Shown here in pieces: positions 52,280-61,352 of a DNA stretch of 64,000 nt. How positions within the stretch are numbered: the stretch's first letter is position 1; every line of letters begins with the position of its first letter. Origin of the DNA: an uncultured Desulfobulbus sp. (lineage in GTDB: Bacteria; Desulfobacterota; Desulfobulbia; Desulfobulbales; Desulfobulbaceae). A program made the position numbers and the translations under genes. The notes under the pieces are model-generated. The model had not been told where the DNA came from. It saw nothing but the letters and a program-made list of their open reading frames with translations, and made no database searches. The stretch is from assembly GCF_963664075.1 (NCBI RefSeq), contig NZ_OY760916.1, positions 1,242,001 through 1,306,000 of the forward strand, read 5' to 3'.

Positions 52280-54781
52280 TTAGTGCCCGCAGCTGCAGTT
52301 GTTCCCATGCGCCTGATGCATCAGCGCTGACAGATCGACCTGTTGAGAGAGCGCCTGAACTTCCTGACGCGCATAGGCGCTGCGCCTTGAGGCCAATTCA
52401 TCCCAGTCAATGGCGTGGCCGTCAAAGATCGGACCGTCCACACAGGCAAACTTGGTCTCCTCGCCGATGGAAACACGGCAGGCGCCGCACATGCCGGTGC
52501 CGTCCACCATGATCGGATTCAGCGCCACCAGGGTGGGAATGGCCAATTCTTTGGAGACCGCAGTCGCCATCCGCATCATAAAGGTGCAGCCAATGGCGAT
52601 AAACTGGTGAACCTCTTCGCGAGCAGCCACCTGGGCGATGACCTCCTGAATACCGCCACGAATGCCTTCACTGCCATCTTTGGTGGCGATGATCAGCTCA
52701 TCACAAACCGTGGCAAGTTGCTCCTGCATGTAGAGCAGATAACTGGAGCTGGCCTCAATAGCGCAGATAACCCGATTCCCGGCCTGGCGCAGTGCCCGTG
52801 CCAAAGGATAGATAGCGCCGATGCCGTAGCAGCCGCCACCCAAAACCACGGTGCCTCTGTTTTCGATTTCAAGGGGCAGCCCCAGCGGGCCGCTGACATG
52901 GGCCATGGTTTCACCAGCCGCGAGCGATGCAAGCTCCCGGCTGGAGCGCCCCACCTCTTCAATCACCAGCGAGATGGTGCCCGCCTCCGCGTCCCAATCC
53001 ACCAGGGTAAAGGGCGAGCGTTCCGAGGTCTCTTGAGCCATGAGAATGACAAACTGGCCCGGCTGAGCAAATTTAGCCACCTGGGGCGCCACCACCTTGA
53101 AGAAATGCATGTTCGGGGCGATTTCTTTTTTCTCGGTAATGGCAAATCCCGGACCTGTTGGCTCGGCAACCACTTTTTTGGGAGTGCTGGGCAGGTCAAA
53201 GGCTGAAAGAGAGGGGAGAATGTCCGCCAGCAGATGCCCACGAAAGTGGGTGGCCAGATCACGCACGTTCTGGCGAGGATTGCCGGGGATGGGCGCTGGT
53301 GGAGGATCGTCCACAATGGCCGGAGTGATGCCAGCCACCGAGGTGTGCTCAAAGCCGCGCAGGTTCAGGGCCTGTCCAAGGGAACAGAGAATGTGCCATT
53401 CGGGCTGAGCATCACCGGGCGCGCGGCTGCAACCGGCCATGGGTTTGATGCGACACTGTGCATTGCGAAAGGTGCCGCCCGCCTCTGAGAGGATTGCCGT
53501 CGGTAAAACGATGCTTGCTGCCTCGGAGATCTGCGAGGGCAGGGCGTCGATAATCACGGAGCACTTCACTGTGTTGATCAGAGAAATTGGAACCAGATTC
53601 CCCCCGACGATAACTGCGGTGATGTTTCCCTGTTGCGCCGCTTTTTCCAGATCCAGGATTTGTGCAACATCTGCTGCCTGATTGACTGCCAGGGTGATCA
53701 GTTGGCCACCAAGCTGTGATGCCAGTTGACCGTAGAGATGCCGATCCTCACGGGAGCTGGATTCACTGGCCACTACCGCGATCTTTCCACGGTGCTTGGC
53801 CAGTTCGGCAGCAGCGGTTTCAAGCGTTCCGAGCCAGTCCATGGGGATGAGATCCTCACCCTCGCGAACCAGGGGACGGGTAAGACGGTTGGCATTGGCG
53901 AGAATTTGCGCCGCACCAAAACGGCCCAGGGCGCAGAGGCCAGCCTCTTTGCTGAACTCGGTCATGGTATAGGCCAGCAGTCGTCCTTCCTTGACCTGGG
54001 CAACCACAGAGCAGCCCTCCGGACAGAGCTGGCAGGTGGAGCTGATCTCCTGTTCGGGTTTGCCCTGCCAGCGGGCAAAGCGGTCGGTCAGGGTGCCGGT
54101 GGGGCAGATGTCAATACAGGCTCCACAGAAGGTACAGCCGGAAAAGATATGGCTCTTATCAAAGGCGGTCCCGATCCGAGCCCATTTTCCCCGGTTGATG
54201 ATCGAGATCGCGGGTTGACCATGGATTTTTTCGCAGATACGCCAACAGCGGCCGCAGAGCACGCAGAGATTGTAATCGCGATCCATGAAGGGATCGTCGC
54301 GCTCCAGGTTGTAAGAGGCATAAAGTGTGGGCAGGTGCAGCTCATTGCTCCCGGCCTTGAGTGCCATTTCCCGCAGGTCGCATTCATCGCGGTTGGCACA
54401 GAAACCGCAGCGGGTGGAGCGTGCCGCCTTGGTGGCGGTTGGCCGGTACTGCTCGCAGGCCTCGCGATGGACGCAGACCAGACAGCTGTTGGGGTGGCCG
54501 GAGAACATCAGCTCCAGGGTCCGGTTGCGCAACTCGGTTAATGGCTCTGACTGGGTGGTCACCTGCATCCCCTCGGTGGCTGGGGTGGTACATGAGGTGG
54601 GATAGCCGCGTACACCCTTGATTTCGACAACGCAGATACGGCAGGCGCCGTACGGGTTCAGGTCTTTGTGGGCACAGATAGTCGGTATGGTAATCCCGGC
54701 CTTGCGGGCGGCTTCAAGAACCGTCGTGCCTTCATCGACCTCAACGGTTCGTCCGTCAATGGTCAAACTGATGCTGCCCAT
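52280..54781 (-). CDS. NuoG/HydA-like iron-sulfur protein fused to NfnA-like flavin subunit
   Basis: An 833-residue fusion. N-terminal plant-type 2Fe-2S (CAHKDLNPYGACRICVVEI), NuoG-like His/Cys 4Fe-4S region (HPNSCLVCVHREACEQYR), two 4Fe-4S sites (LCVLCGRCWRICEKI and CTFCGACIDICPTG), CQLCPEGCSVVAQV of the molybdopterin-type domain (which is shortened), then from about residue 590 a PyrK/NfnA-like FAD/NAD-binding unit (FAQPGQFVILMAQ, GGGCYGIGAIYPLARAL) ending in the 2Fe-2S motif MCGACRVSIG. It would move electrons from NADH via the NuoF-like subunit to the Nfn site. ATG 54781 with AAGGAG is used; codons up to 54811 are upstream of the ribosome site. Confidence 0.92.
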   Translation of the reverse strand: MGSISLTIDGRTVEVDEGTTVLEAARKAGITIPTICAHKDLNPYGACRICVVEIKGVRGYPTSCTTPATEGMQVTTQSEPLTELRNRTLELMFSGHPNSCLVCVHREACEQYRPTATKAARSTRCGFCANRDECDLREMALKAGSNELHLPTLYASYNLERDDPFMDRDYNLCVLCGRCWRICEKIHGQPAISIINRGKWARIGTAFDKSHIFSGCTFCGACIDICPTGTLTDRFARWQGKPEQEISSTCQLCPEGCSVVAQVKEGRLLAYTMTEFSKEAGLCALGRFGAAQILANANRLTRPLVREGEDLIPMDWLGTLETAAAELAKHRGKIAVVASESSSREDRHLYGQLASQLGGQLITLAVNQAADVAQILDLEKAAQQGNITAVIVGGNLVPISLINTVKCSVIIDALPSQISEAASIVLPTAILSEAGGTFRNAQCRIKPMAGCSRAPGDAQPEWHILCSLGQALNLRGFEHTSVAGITPAIVDDPPPAPIPGNPRQNVRDLATHFRGHLLADILPSLSAFDLPSTPKKVVAEPTGPGFAITEKKEIAPNMHFFKVVAPQVAKFAQPGQFVILMAQETSERSPFTLVDWDAEAGTISLVIEEVGRSSRELASLAAGETMAHVSGPLGLPLEIENRGTVVLGGGCYGIGAIYPLARALRQAGNRVICAIEASSSYLLYMQEQLATVCDELIIATKDGSEGIRGGIQEVIAQVAAREEVHQFIAIGCTFMMRMATAVSKELAIPTLVALNPIMVDGTGMCGACRVSIGEETKFACVDGPIFDGHAIDWDELASRRSAYARQEVQALSQQVDLSALMHQAHGNNCSCGH

Positions 54782-54884
54782 GTGATCTCCTTGATTCAAC
54801 GTATATCTCATCCCGGTGATGGAAGCATTGGGCCATGCAGCACTTGTCAGCCTGACCAGACCGGGGATAGTTTGTATTCAACGT

Positions 54885-56738
54885 TTACTGTATTTCAACA
54901 GCACCAAACTTACAAACCTGGCGACAAGAGCCGCACTGGATGCAGAGGCTTTCGTCAATTTTGTGGGGCTGTTTTTTCTCGCCAACGATGGCCTCAACCG
55001 GGCAGGCGCGTTTACAGGCACCGCAACCGGTACATTTATCACCATTAATACTGAAGCTAATGAGCGCGCGACAGGCACCGGCGGGACAGCGTTTGTCCTC
55101 AATGTGTGCCCGGTACTCGTCTTCAAAGTAGCGAAGCGTTGTCAGAACGGGATTGGCTGCTGTCTGGCCCAGGCCGCAGAGCGAGGCCTTTTTCATGGTG
55201 TCGCCGATTTTGCGCAGGGTCTCGATCTGCTCAATGGTCCCTTTGCCTTGGGTAATCGCGGTGAGAATCCGCAGCAGGTGCTGGGTTCCCATCCGGCAGG
55301 GGACACACTTGCCGCAGCTCTCGTTCTCGGTGAAGGTGAGAAAGTAGCGGGCCATATCGACCATGCAGGATTCCTGGTCGATGACGATCATACCTCCGGA
55401 ACCCATAATCGACCCCACCTCGGCCAGGTGCTCGTAATCAACCGCCAGATCAATGAACTGGGCAGGAATACAGCCACCCGAAGGACCGCCGGTCTGGACC
55501 GCCTTGAAGGGCTTGCCATCGAGTACTCCGCCACCGATATCCTCAATGATGGTCGAGAGCGCTATCCCCATGGGAACCTCGATCAGACCGGTGCGGGTGA
55601 TCTTGCCCGCCAGGGCGAAGGTCTTGGTGCCACGGCTCTTTTCCGTGCCGTATTCGGTGTACCAGTCGGCACCTTTTTCCATGATGGCGGAGACTGCCGC
55701 CAGGGTCTCGACATTGTTGATGTTGGTAGGCTTGCCAAAGAGACCGGAAACGGCAGGAAAGGGCGGTTTGGAGAGCGGCATACCGCGTTTGCCCTCAATG
55801 GACTGCATCAGCGAGGTTTCCTCTCCGCAGACAAAGGCACCGGCGCCCTTTTTGATTTTGATCTCAAAATCAAAGCCTGAGTCAAGAATATTGCTGCCTA
55901 AGAATCCTTCGCTGCGCATCTGCTCAATTGCCGCCTGCAATCGTTCAATGGCGAGCGGATACTCAGCGCGGCAATAGATATAACCGATGCTGGCACCGAT
56001 GGCGAAGCCAGCGATCAGCAGTCCTTCCAGTACTGCATGCGGGTCACCTTCCAGAACCGAGCGATCCATGAAGGCACCCGGGTCCCCCTCATCGGCGTTA
56101 CAGATGACGTACTTTTGGTCGGCCACTGAACTGCGGGCAAAGCCCCATTTCACGCCTGTGGGAAAGCCTGCGCCACCACGACCGCGCAGGCCGGAATTTT
56201 TCATCTCTTCAATAACCTGATCCGGGCCAAGCGCAAAAGCTCGCGCCATGCCGCTGTAGCCGCCACGGGCCAGATAATGGTCGATGTCGGTCGGATCGAT
56301 GATGCCGCAGTTACGCAGAACCACCCGCACCTGGGGCGCGATCATGGGAAGGTCAGCAAAGGAGGGGATCGTGGAATCCTCCCCCTCCATCATGGCCAGG
56401 GCAAGCGGTGCGTACACCTCGCCGTGAACCAGCTGAGCCTGGACCAGCTGCTCTGCATGGCGCGGTTCCACTCCCTGGTAAAGAACGCGCTTGCCGTCAG
56501 GACCGCGCAGCTCAACCAGGACCTCCGCATAACACATACCCAGGCAGCCGACCTCAACCACATCGGTGAGTTCAGTGAGGTTGGCGGAGGCAAGGGCCTC
56601 AGCAAAGGCCTGTTTGACCTCAAGTGCGCCTGCGGCACGTCCACAGGTGGCGGATCCAAGCAAAATCCGTAGACGTCCGGGCTGGGTAAACGTTTCCCAT
56701 TGAGCCTTGGCCTGTTGTTGTCGCGCTGTAAAACTCAT
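54885..56738 (-). CDS. NuoF/HydB-like NADH-binding flavoprotein with extra iron-sulfur domains
   Basis: A 617-residue HydB-type subunit. N-terminal thioredoxin-like 2Fe-2S domain (GSATCGRAAGAL and CLGMCYAEVLV), NADH and FMN sites (LRGRGGAGFPTGVKWGFA, NADEGDPGAFMDRSVLEGD), 4Fe-4S CGKCVPCRMGTQHLL near residue 475, and a C-terminal 2x[4Fe-4S] ferredoxin domain (CTGCGACKRACPVEAI and CIQCGSCRQVCKFGAV). This is the NADH-oxidising or reducing module. It overlaps the NuoE-like stop by 4 bp (ATGA) and lies 103 bp before the fusion gene. Confidence 0.94.
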   Translation of the reverse strand: MSFTARQQQAKAQWETFTQPGRLRILLGSATCGRAAGALEVKQAFAEALASANLTELTDVVEVGCLGMCYAEVLVELRGPDGKRVLYQGVEPRHAEQLVQAQLVHGEVYAPLALAMMEGEDSTIPSFADLPMIAPQVRVVLRNCGIIDPTDIDHYLARGGYSGMARAFALGPDQVIEEMKNSGLRGRGGAGFPTGVKWGFARSSVADQKYVICNADEGDPGAFMDRSVLEGDPHAVLEGLLIAGFAIGASIGYIYCRAEYPLAIERLQAAIEQMRSEGFLGSNILDSGFDFEIKIKKGAGAFVCGEETSLMQSIEGKRGMPLSKPPFPAVSGLFGKPTNINNVETLAAVSAIMEKGADWYTEYGTEKSRGTKTFALAGKITRTGLIEVPMGIALSTIIEDIGGGVLDGKPFKAVQTGGPSGGCIPAQFIDLAVDYEHLAEVGSIMGSGGMIVIDQESCMVDMARYFLTFTENESCGKCVPCRMGTQHLLRILTAITQGKGTIEQIETLRKIGDTMKKASLCGLGQTAANPVLTTLRYFEDEYRAHIEDKRCPAGACRALISFSINGDKCTGCGACKRACPVEAIVGEKKQPHKIDESLCIQCGSCRQVCKFGAVEIQ

Positions 56739-57193
56739 TTCTTCTCCTCAATGAGCTTTTGCGTTTTAGGGGCGGTCATACGCCCGTAAACCTTATCATC
56801 CACAACCACGACCGGTGCCAGGGCGCAGGAACCAAAACAGGCCACCCGTTCCAGGCTGAATTTGCCGTCTTCGCTGGTCTGCCCGGGAGCGATACCTGTT
56901 GAGCGGGAAATGGATTCGAGAATGCGGTCCGAGCCACGGACATGGCATGCGGTTCCTTCGCAGACCTTGATATGGTGCAGGCCAGGCGGGACAAAACGAA
57001 ACTGGGCGTAAAAAGTGGCAACACCGTAGACATCGTTTTCAGAAAGTTTCAGGTGAGCCGCAACGGCGGTGATCGCCTCGGGGGAAAGATATTGAAACTG
57101 TTCCTGAATTTCCTGCAGCAGGGGGATGAGGCTGTCTCGGCCCTGCGCATACTGGCTGAGGATAGCCTCCAGTGAATGTTGTTCAGAGGGCAT
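56735..57193 (-). CDS. NuoE/HydC-like 2Fe-2S subunit
   Basis: A 152-residue thioredoxin-like 2Fe-2S protein. Cluster cysteines are in CEGTACHVRGSD and CFGSCALAPVV, the exact NuoE spacing, and the helical N-terminal half (SLIPLLQEIQEQFQYLSPEA) is typical. ATG 57193 follows GGAG; in-frame codons up to 57397 cross tandem repeats and are not protein. It is the first gene of the operon and partners the NuoF-like subunit. Confidence 0.94.
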   Translation of the reverse strand: MPSEQHSLEAILSQYAQGRDSLIPLLQEIQEQFQYLSPEAITAVAAHLKLSENDVYGVATFYAQFRFVPPGLHHIKVCEGTACHVRGSDRILESISRSTGIAPGQTSEDGKFSLERVACFGSCALAPVVVVDDKVYGRMTAPKTQKLIEEKK

Positions 57194-57888
57194 GCGGGAA
57201 CTCCATGGCAGCAACCGCGGTGGGTTGAGGGTTAATAGTTGTCGTTCTGGTGGAATAACTGGAGAACGATATTTGGAGCTTCGTAACTCCCAGATCGAGT
57301 ACTGTTGCCTGGAGAGAATGTTGACTTGATTACGAAGCCAGCACAATTGTCGTTCTCGTAAAAAGCCTCGTGAACGACGTCCCGAGCTTCGTAACATGCT
57401 AAATTTATTGAGGCCAGGTTTTGTTTTTTCGACTTTTTACGAAGCCATCACAATTGGGGACTTGAATAAAAGACTGCTCATTGTTGTAAGCACAGAGAAA
57501 TCCCTTGAGCATATGCAAGCATATCCCCCTGGGACGAACATGAGCACGTTGCCGGGAAGGCGACGAGAGCAAAATTCAAGGTGCCCTTAAGATGTTACAC
57601 GTACTTGAGACGCTGCGAACATACACGCTAAACAAAACATTCAACAAGTGAAAATCTGGAATTCAGGGCATAAAACTGACAATTTTTTTTGAGAGGGTGG
57701 ATCTGACCTGGTTCTCTTTTTGCCAGCTTTCCTTAGGTTTTAGGGGCAAGAGACCTCCTAAATCAGGGGATGCAGTGCAGCATGTCGGTGCGGGGGAAAG
57801 AAGTGATTATGTGTTGATTGGGCGAATTGTGCATTTGCTCTTAAAGACAGAGGTGGTGCACCCTGAAGAATGCGGCCTCTGCCGGTCT
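57194..57888. other. Long leader or intergenic region of the NuoE operon
   Basis: About 695 bp. The first half holds two tandem ~108-bp repeats (57241-57456). The second half has a small frame (57697-57939 plus) with no strong ribosome site and no recognised motif, which I do not call. The operon promoter should lie in or just beyond the repeats. Confidence 0.4.
57241..57456. repeat. Two tandem ~108-bp repeat units upstream of the NuoE operon
   Basis: Unit 1 is 57241-57348 and unit 2 is 57349-57456. Each begins GTCGTTCT and has the complementary GAACGA ~25 nt on (a hairpin). It then carries GAGCTTCGTAAC at position 36-47 (34 of 47 bases match between units) and ends TTACGAAGCCA-CACAATT, whose TTACGAAG is the reverse complement of CTTCGTAA. 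Each unit is thus a double inverted repeat. They lie 48 bp upstream of the NuoE start codon and may bind a regulator or be a small repeat family. Confidence 0.7.
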
Positions 57889-59541
57889 TCAAGGCTTGGT
57901 GCGCGCTGCTGGTTGATCTGCCGATTTTTCAGAAGGTGAATGGAGTTCCGCTCGAAGTCGGGGAAGGGACTCCGGGTATTCCTCTTGAAGGAAGGTGACC
58001 ATCTGTTCGCGGATATGGCAGCGCAGGTCCCAGGCCGCTCCAGCGTTATCGGCACTGATAAGGATACGTAATTCCATGCCCTGGGGGCTGGTGCCGGTCA
58101 CGTGGACTGCACTGAGCTTGCCGTTCCACCAGAGAGAATCCTCAAGAATTAATCGCAGTTTCTCGCGAATGCGGGCAACGGGGATTGTGTAGTCTGTATA
58201 GAGAAAAACCGTCCCTAAAATCTCGGCAGAACCCCGGCTCCAGTTCTGGAAAGGTTTTTCGGTAAAATAGGTGGTTGGGACCACCAGCCGGCGAAGATCC
58301 CATAACTTGACCACTACGTAGGTGGTTGTGATCTCTTCGATGCGGCCCCATTCATTTTCAACAATAACCACATCATCGAGCCGAATAGGCTGGGTGAGGG
58401 CGATCTGTACTCCCACCAGAATATTGGAGATCGAGCGCTGGGCCGCCAGGCCAACCATGAGTCCGATAATTCCTGCGGAGGCCAGAATCGAGGTTCCGAG
58501 CTGACGCACCTTGTCAAAGAGCATCAGCATGGTGGCGCCGGCAAGGACAATAACCAGGGTTATGGCCATGCGCTTGATAAACTGGACCTGGGTGTGCATC
58601 TTCCGCGCAGCGAGATTGTCCTCAACATCCATACGATAGTGACGGAGCACAACTTCTTCAACGCTGTGGAGAACCTGGATGGTGAGCCAGGAGATGGTGA
58701 AAATCATCAATAAACCAAAAATCTGGCCAATGATGGCGTGGGTGGTGGGGCCAGGCGCGAAAAGGGGGCTGATCAGGCGACAGAAGAGCACCAGCACCAG
58801 CAGGTTGATGGCAGCGTGGGAGCGCTGTCCAATCAGGGTGAGCAGGGTGCCAAACCAGCCCTGCTGTGTTTTGGCCCAAGCGATGAGCTGTCTGCTGGCA
58901 AGCTGTACCAGGCGGTAGACAAACCAAAGAGCCCCGATGGAGCCGGCCAGGTCGGTGCCCCAGCTTAGGGCAAGGTAGATTCGTTCCCCAACGTTCTGGC
59001 GCAGGAGAAAAGGAAAGAGAGGGGAGAGGGCACCGTAGGCGCCGTAAACGATAAGAAACAGGGAGAGAGGTTTGGCAATTCCTCGAACCAGGAGGCTGGC
59101 CCAGTTGTGCTCCTGGGATTCGTTTTTGCGTCGGGCAAGCCAGCGAGCGATGAGAAAATGGAGAAGTCGCTCGAGGAGAAGGACAAGAAGCAGAAGGAGC
59201 AGGCAGCTGCCCATGAGCGACCAGGATATATCCCAGACGGGTTGGGCGTTGATCCAGGAGCCTAGAAAGGGCTCGAGTTTCTGCGTTGCAGAATGAATTT
59301 TTTGGCCAAACTCTTCGCCTGCCCGGTCAATTTTTTCAGTGTTGATGGGGGTGGGGACTTCGGCGGGGAGCTCCTTGAGCTGATCGATAACCCCGGGCGG
59401 GGGGGACTCTGGGGGCTGCGCGGTCTGTTCAGGTGGAGCAGTGGCAAGTGCTGCCTGGCCTTCTGGAGCGGTTGCCTGGGCAGAGGGCGAAAAAAGAACG
59501 AGCAGGAGAAAAAGAGTGCTGAAAAAATGCGGTTTCTGCAT
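57889..59541 (-). CDS. MscS-family mechanosensitive ion channel
   Basis: A 550-residue membrane channel. Signal peptide (FFSTLFLLLVLFSPSAQAT), an Ala/Pro/Glu-rich periplasmic stretch (about 25-80), several transmembrane helices, then the MscS module with pore helix ILASAGIIGLMVGLAAQRS near 355-375 and the beta domain LTQPIRLDDVVIVENEWGRI and VVPTTYF. The C-terminus ends in EKSADQPAARTKP. Medium conductance, tension-gated; it partners the MscK-like protein at 10305-13775 in osmotic protection. Confidence 0.92.
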   Translation of the reverse strand: MQKPHFFSTLFLLLVLFSPSAQATAPEGQAALATAPPEQTAQPPESPPPGVIDQLKELPAEVPTPINTEKIDRAGEEFGQKIHSATQKLEPFLGSWINAQPVWDISWSLMGSCLLLLLLVLLLERLLHFLIARWLARRKNESQEHNWASLLVRGIAKPLSLFLIVYGAYGALSPLFPFLLRQNVGERIYLALSWGTDLAGSIGALWFVYRLVQLASRQLIAWAKTQQGWFGTLLTLIGQRSHAAINLLVLVLFCRLISPLFAPGPTTHAIIGQIFGLLMIFTISWLTIQVLHSVEEVVLRHYRMDVEDNLAARKMHTQVQFIKRMAITLVIVLAGATMLMLFDKVRQLGTSILASAGIIGLMVGLAAQRSISNILVGVQIALTQPIRLDDVVIVENEWGRIEEITTTYVVVKLWDLRRLVVPTTYFTEKPFQNWSRGSAEILGTVFLYTDYTIPVARIREKLRLILEDSLWWNGKLSAVHVTGTSPQGMELRILISADNAGAAWDLRCHIREQMVTFLQEEYPESLPRLRAELHSPSEKSADQPAARTKP

Positions 59542-59672
59542 GGGAGATCACCTGTTGGTAGAAGGATAGGTTCAGGTTACTCACAGCTGTCTCTATCTCT
59601 AACACGTCTGGCTGAAGGGTGCAAGTTGCTCTATTTCTGGAGAAAAGGGTGGCTTGGGTCAGGGGGGCGGAT
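59542..59672. other. Intergenic region between MscS channel and methyltransferase genes
   Basis: About 130 bp on the upstream side of the MscS gene, containing its promoter. No terminator for the methyltransferase gene is visible. Confidence 0.3.
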
Positions 59673-60341
59673 TTATCGCTTTTGAAACAGGGCTAGGCGA
59701 TGGTTGTCGCAGTGGCGAAGAGTAAGTGGAAAGAGCGTTGTCATGAAATGCAAGGTGCTTTGGTGGTAAAAGACCACATGGGTGGTGTCCCGGGCATAGG
59801 GCCAGTCGGCAAAGGTTTGTGGTGACTGCCAGAATTCGGTCATGATGCCAAGCCAGCCCGCAGGCGCCAGCAGTGAGCAGATACGGGTTATTTCCCGGTG
59901 GGGGTGGTGAAAATGTTCGAAACACTCGGTGGAGAGAATAAAATCGTAGGGAGGGGACAGCGTATTGGGGAAAAAAAAGGGATCGTAGATGTCGCAGCGA
60001 AAGTTTCTCCGCGCCATTATTTCAGCAAGTACCGGCGTGGGGCCGCAGCCATAATCAAGGCCGCGCATCTCTGGGCTGAGCTGCGGCAGCAGCGGAGAGA
60101 GCACTGATTTCAGAAAACGGACATACCCGGAATCTTCGATGCTGTTACGGTGGAGTTGGTAGCGCTCGCGTTCCTGGTCGGCTGTCGGCAGGTCGGCAGC
60201 TGTAACAAAAATAAGGTGACAGGTGGGACAGAGCAGGTAGTCGCGGTCGTCTGCGCCGGTCACCGGAGATAAATCTTTTCTTTCCCCACAGAGCGGGCAG
60301 AGGGGAGGGCGGTTTTGGCAATGTCGTCTGGGCGTAGGCAT
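59673..60341 (-). CDS. Class I SAM-dependent methyltransferase with N-terminal zinc ribbon
   Basis: A 222-residue methyltransferase. The first ~45 residues form a zinc ribbon (CPLCGERKDLSPVTG, then YLLCPTCHLIF). The methyltransferase domain has a GLDYGCGPTPVLAEIM motif I (SAM binding), the acidic DIYDPFF and ILSTECFEHFHHP, and a C-terminal sheet. This layout is frequent in sugar or O-antigen-linked methyltransferases and in some tRNA enzymes; the substrate cannot be stated. ATG 60341 is preferred; upstream in-frame codons to 60401 lack a ribosome site. Confidence 0.87.
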   Translation of the reverse strand: MPTPRRHCQNRPPLCPLCGERKDLSPVTGADDRDYLLCPTCHLIFVTAADLPTADQERERYQLHRNSIEDSGYVRFLKSVLSPLLPQLSPEMRGLDYGCGPTPVLAEIMARRNFRCDIYDPFFFPNTLSPPYDFILSTECFEHFHHPHREITRICSLLAPAGWLGIMTEFWQSPQTFADWPYARDTTHVVFYHQSTLHFMTTLFPLTLRHCDNHRLALFQKR

Positions 60342-60802
60342 GGCAATGAGGTGTATAAGCTGAAGGCCAGAGTGTTCCAGCGTGGGGTAGCAGTACCACA
60401 TCGGGTGGCAACTATCTCGTTTTTTTCGATTTTTCCCCTTATCCGGGCTTCTGTTCCCAGATGTTACCCACTAAATATTAATCAAATATTTGGAAATGTT
60501 GATGTAATCCGCACAGTATTCCCCCAGCCTGTGCTTTGAACATCGAAGCATGCATCCCCCCTCTTTTACCAGGAAAGCGCAGGGGTAAGCGCTCTGCTTT
60601 GATAGTGTTGGCTATCACTTTGCCCCTTTTCTCCCCGTATTGAAAAGGGGCAGAGGCTGGTTACCTTGTCAAGCATGGTTCAAGCGGAACAGTCAAAGCT
60701 GACGCATGGACGAACACGTAAAAGTGCGACAAGACCATAGTCAGCACAATCCCTGACTCTGCCGGATGATCAACAGTGAGTAAAGGGGAACGGAGAGCGC
60801 AA
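60342..60802. other. Intergenic region between divergent operons with hairpins
   Basis: About 460 bp. GATAG/CTATC (60601-60616) and a strong 11-bp stem TGCCCCTTTTC/GAAAAGGGGCA (60621-60652) lie in its middle. It must contain both the minus-strand methyltransferase promoter and that of the plus-strand operon. GGAGAGCGCAA at the end is the ribosome site of the next gene. Confidence 0.5.
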
Positions 60803-61336
60803 ATGAAAATACGGATCATGATCCTCCTGCTCGTCGTGAGCATCAGTGGATGTACCAAGAGAGACCTTACACAATACAGCGACAATACGCCAAAATTAGA
60901 TCTCTTTACCTATTTTGCCGGAAAGAGCAAAGGGTGGGGGATTGTTCAGGACAGGAAGGGGGTACTTGTTCGCCAATTTAAAGTGGACATAAGCGGAGAA
61001 CTCAATCCAGAGGGGCAGCTGGTGTTAACAGAGCACTTTGACTGGAGCGACGGCGAAAAATCCTCTCGGATATGGGTGCTGACGCAAACCGACTCGCATA
61101 CTGTGGGCGGGCGCGCTGAGGACGTGCTTGAGTCGGCTGTCGGTAAGGTTTATGGCAACGTCCTCAACTGGCGGTATCGCATGAATCTTGAGGTGGATGG
61201 AATGACCTGGGAGGTCGCCTTTGATGACTGGATGTATCTGGTCAGTGATGAAATGTTGCTAAACAAGGCCACCATCTCCAAATTTGGCATAGATGTCGCT
61301 GAAGTAACCATTGTTTTTCGCAAAGAAGCTCAGTGA
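60803..61336 (+). CDS. DUF3833-family lipoprotein
   Basis: A 177-residue lipoprotein with a lipobox (VSISGC at the end of the signal, Cys about residue 18). The mature part (LDLFTYFAGKSKGWGIVQD and KVDISGELNPEGQLVLTEHF) matches the DUF3833 family, a lipocalin-like beta-barrel found beside fatty-acid or SDR-amine-oxidase operons. ATG 60803 is preferred because GGAGAG lies 8 nt upstream; an upstream ATG-like start at 60776 is less good. First gene of a plus-strand operon, 16 bp before the next gene. Confidence 0.85.
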   Translation: MKIRIMILLLVVSISGCTKRDLTQYSDNTPKLDLFTYFAGKSKGWGIVQDRKGVLVRQFKVDISGELNPEGQLVLTEHFDWSDGEKSSRIWVLTQTDSHTVGGRAEDVLESAVGKVYGNVLNWRYRMNLEVDGMTWEVAFDDWMYLVSDEMLLNKATISKFGIDVAEVTIVFRKEAQ

Positions 61337-61352
61337 ATTGAGGGGGGATCTC

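Noticed and set aside
54816..55880. 354-codon frame antisense to the NuoF-like gene
   Set aside because: The sense strand carries all NuoF motifs; the antisense translation has no domain character.
57697..57939. 80-codon plus-strand frame overlapping the MscS gene end
   Set aside because: It overlaps the confident MscS gene and has no motif; possibly a decayed fragment but not supportable.
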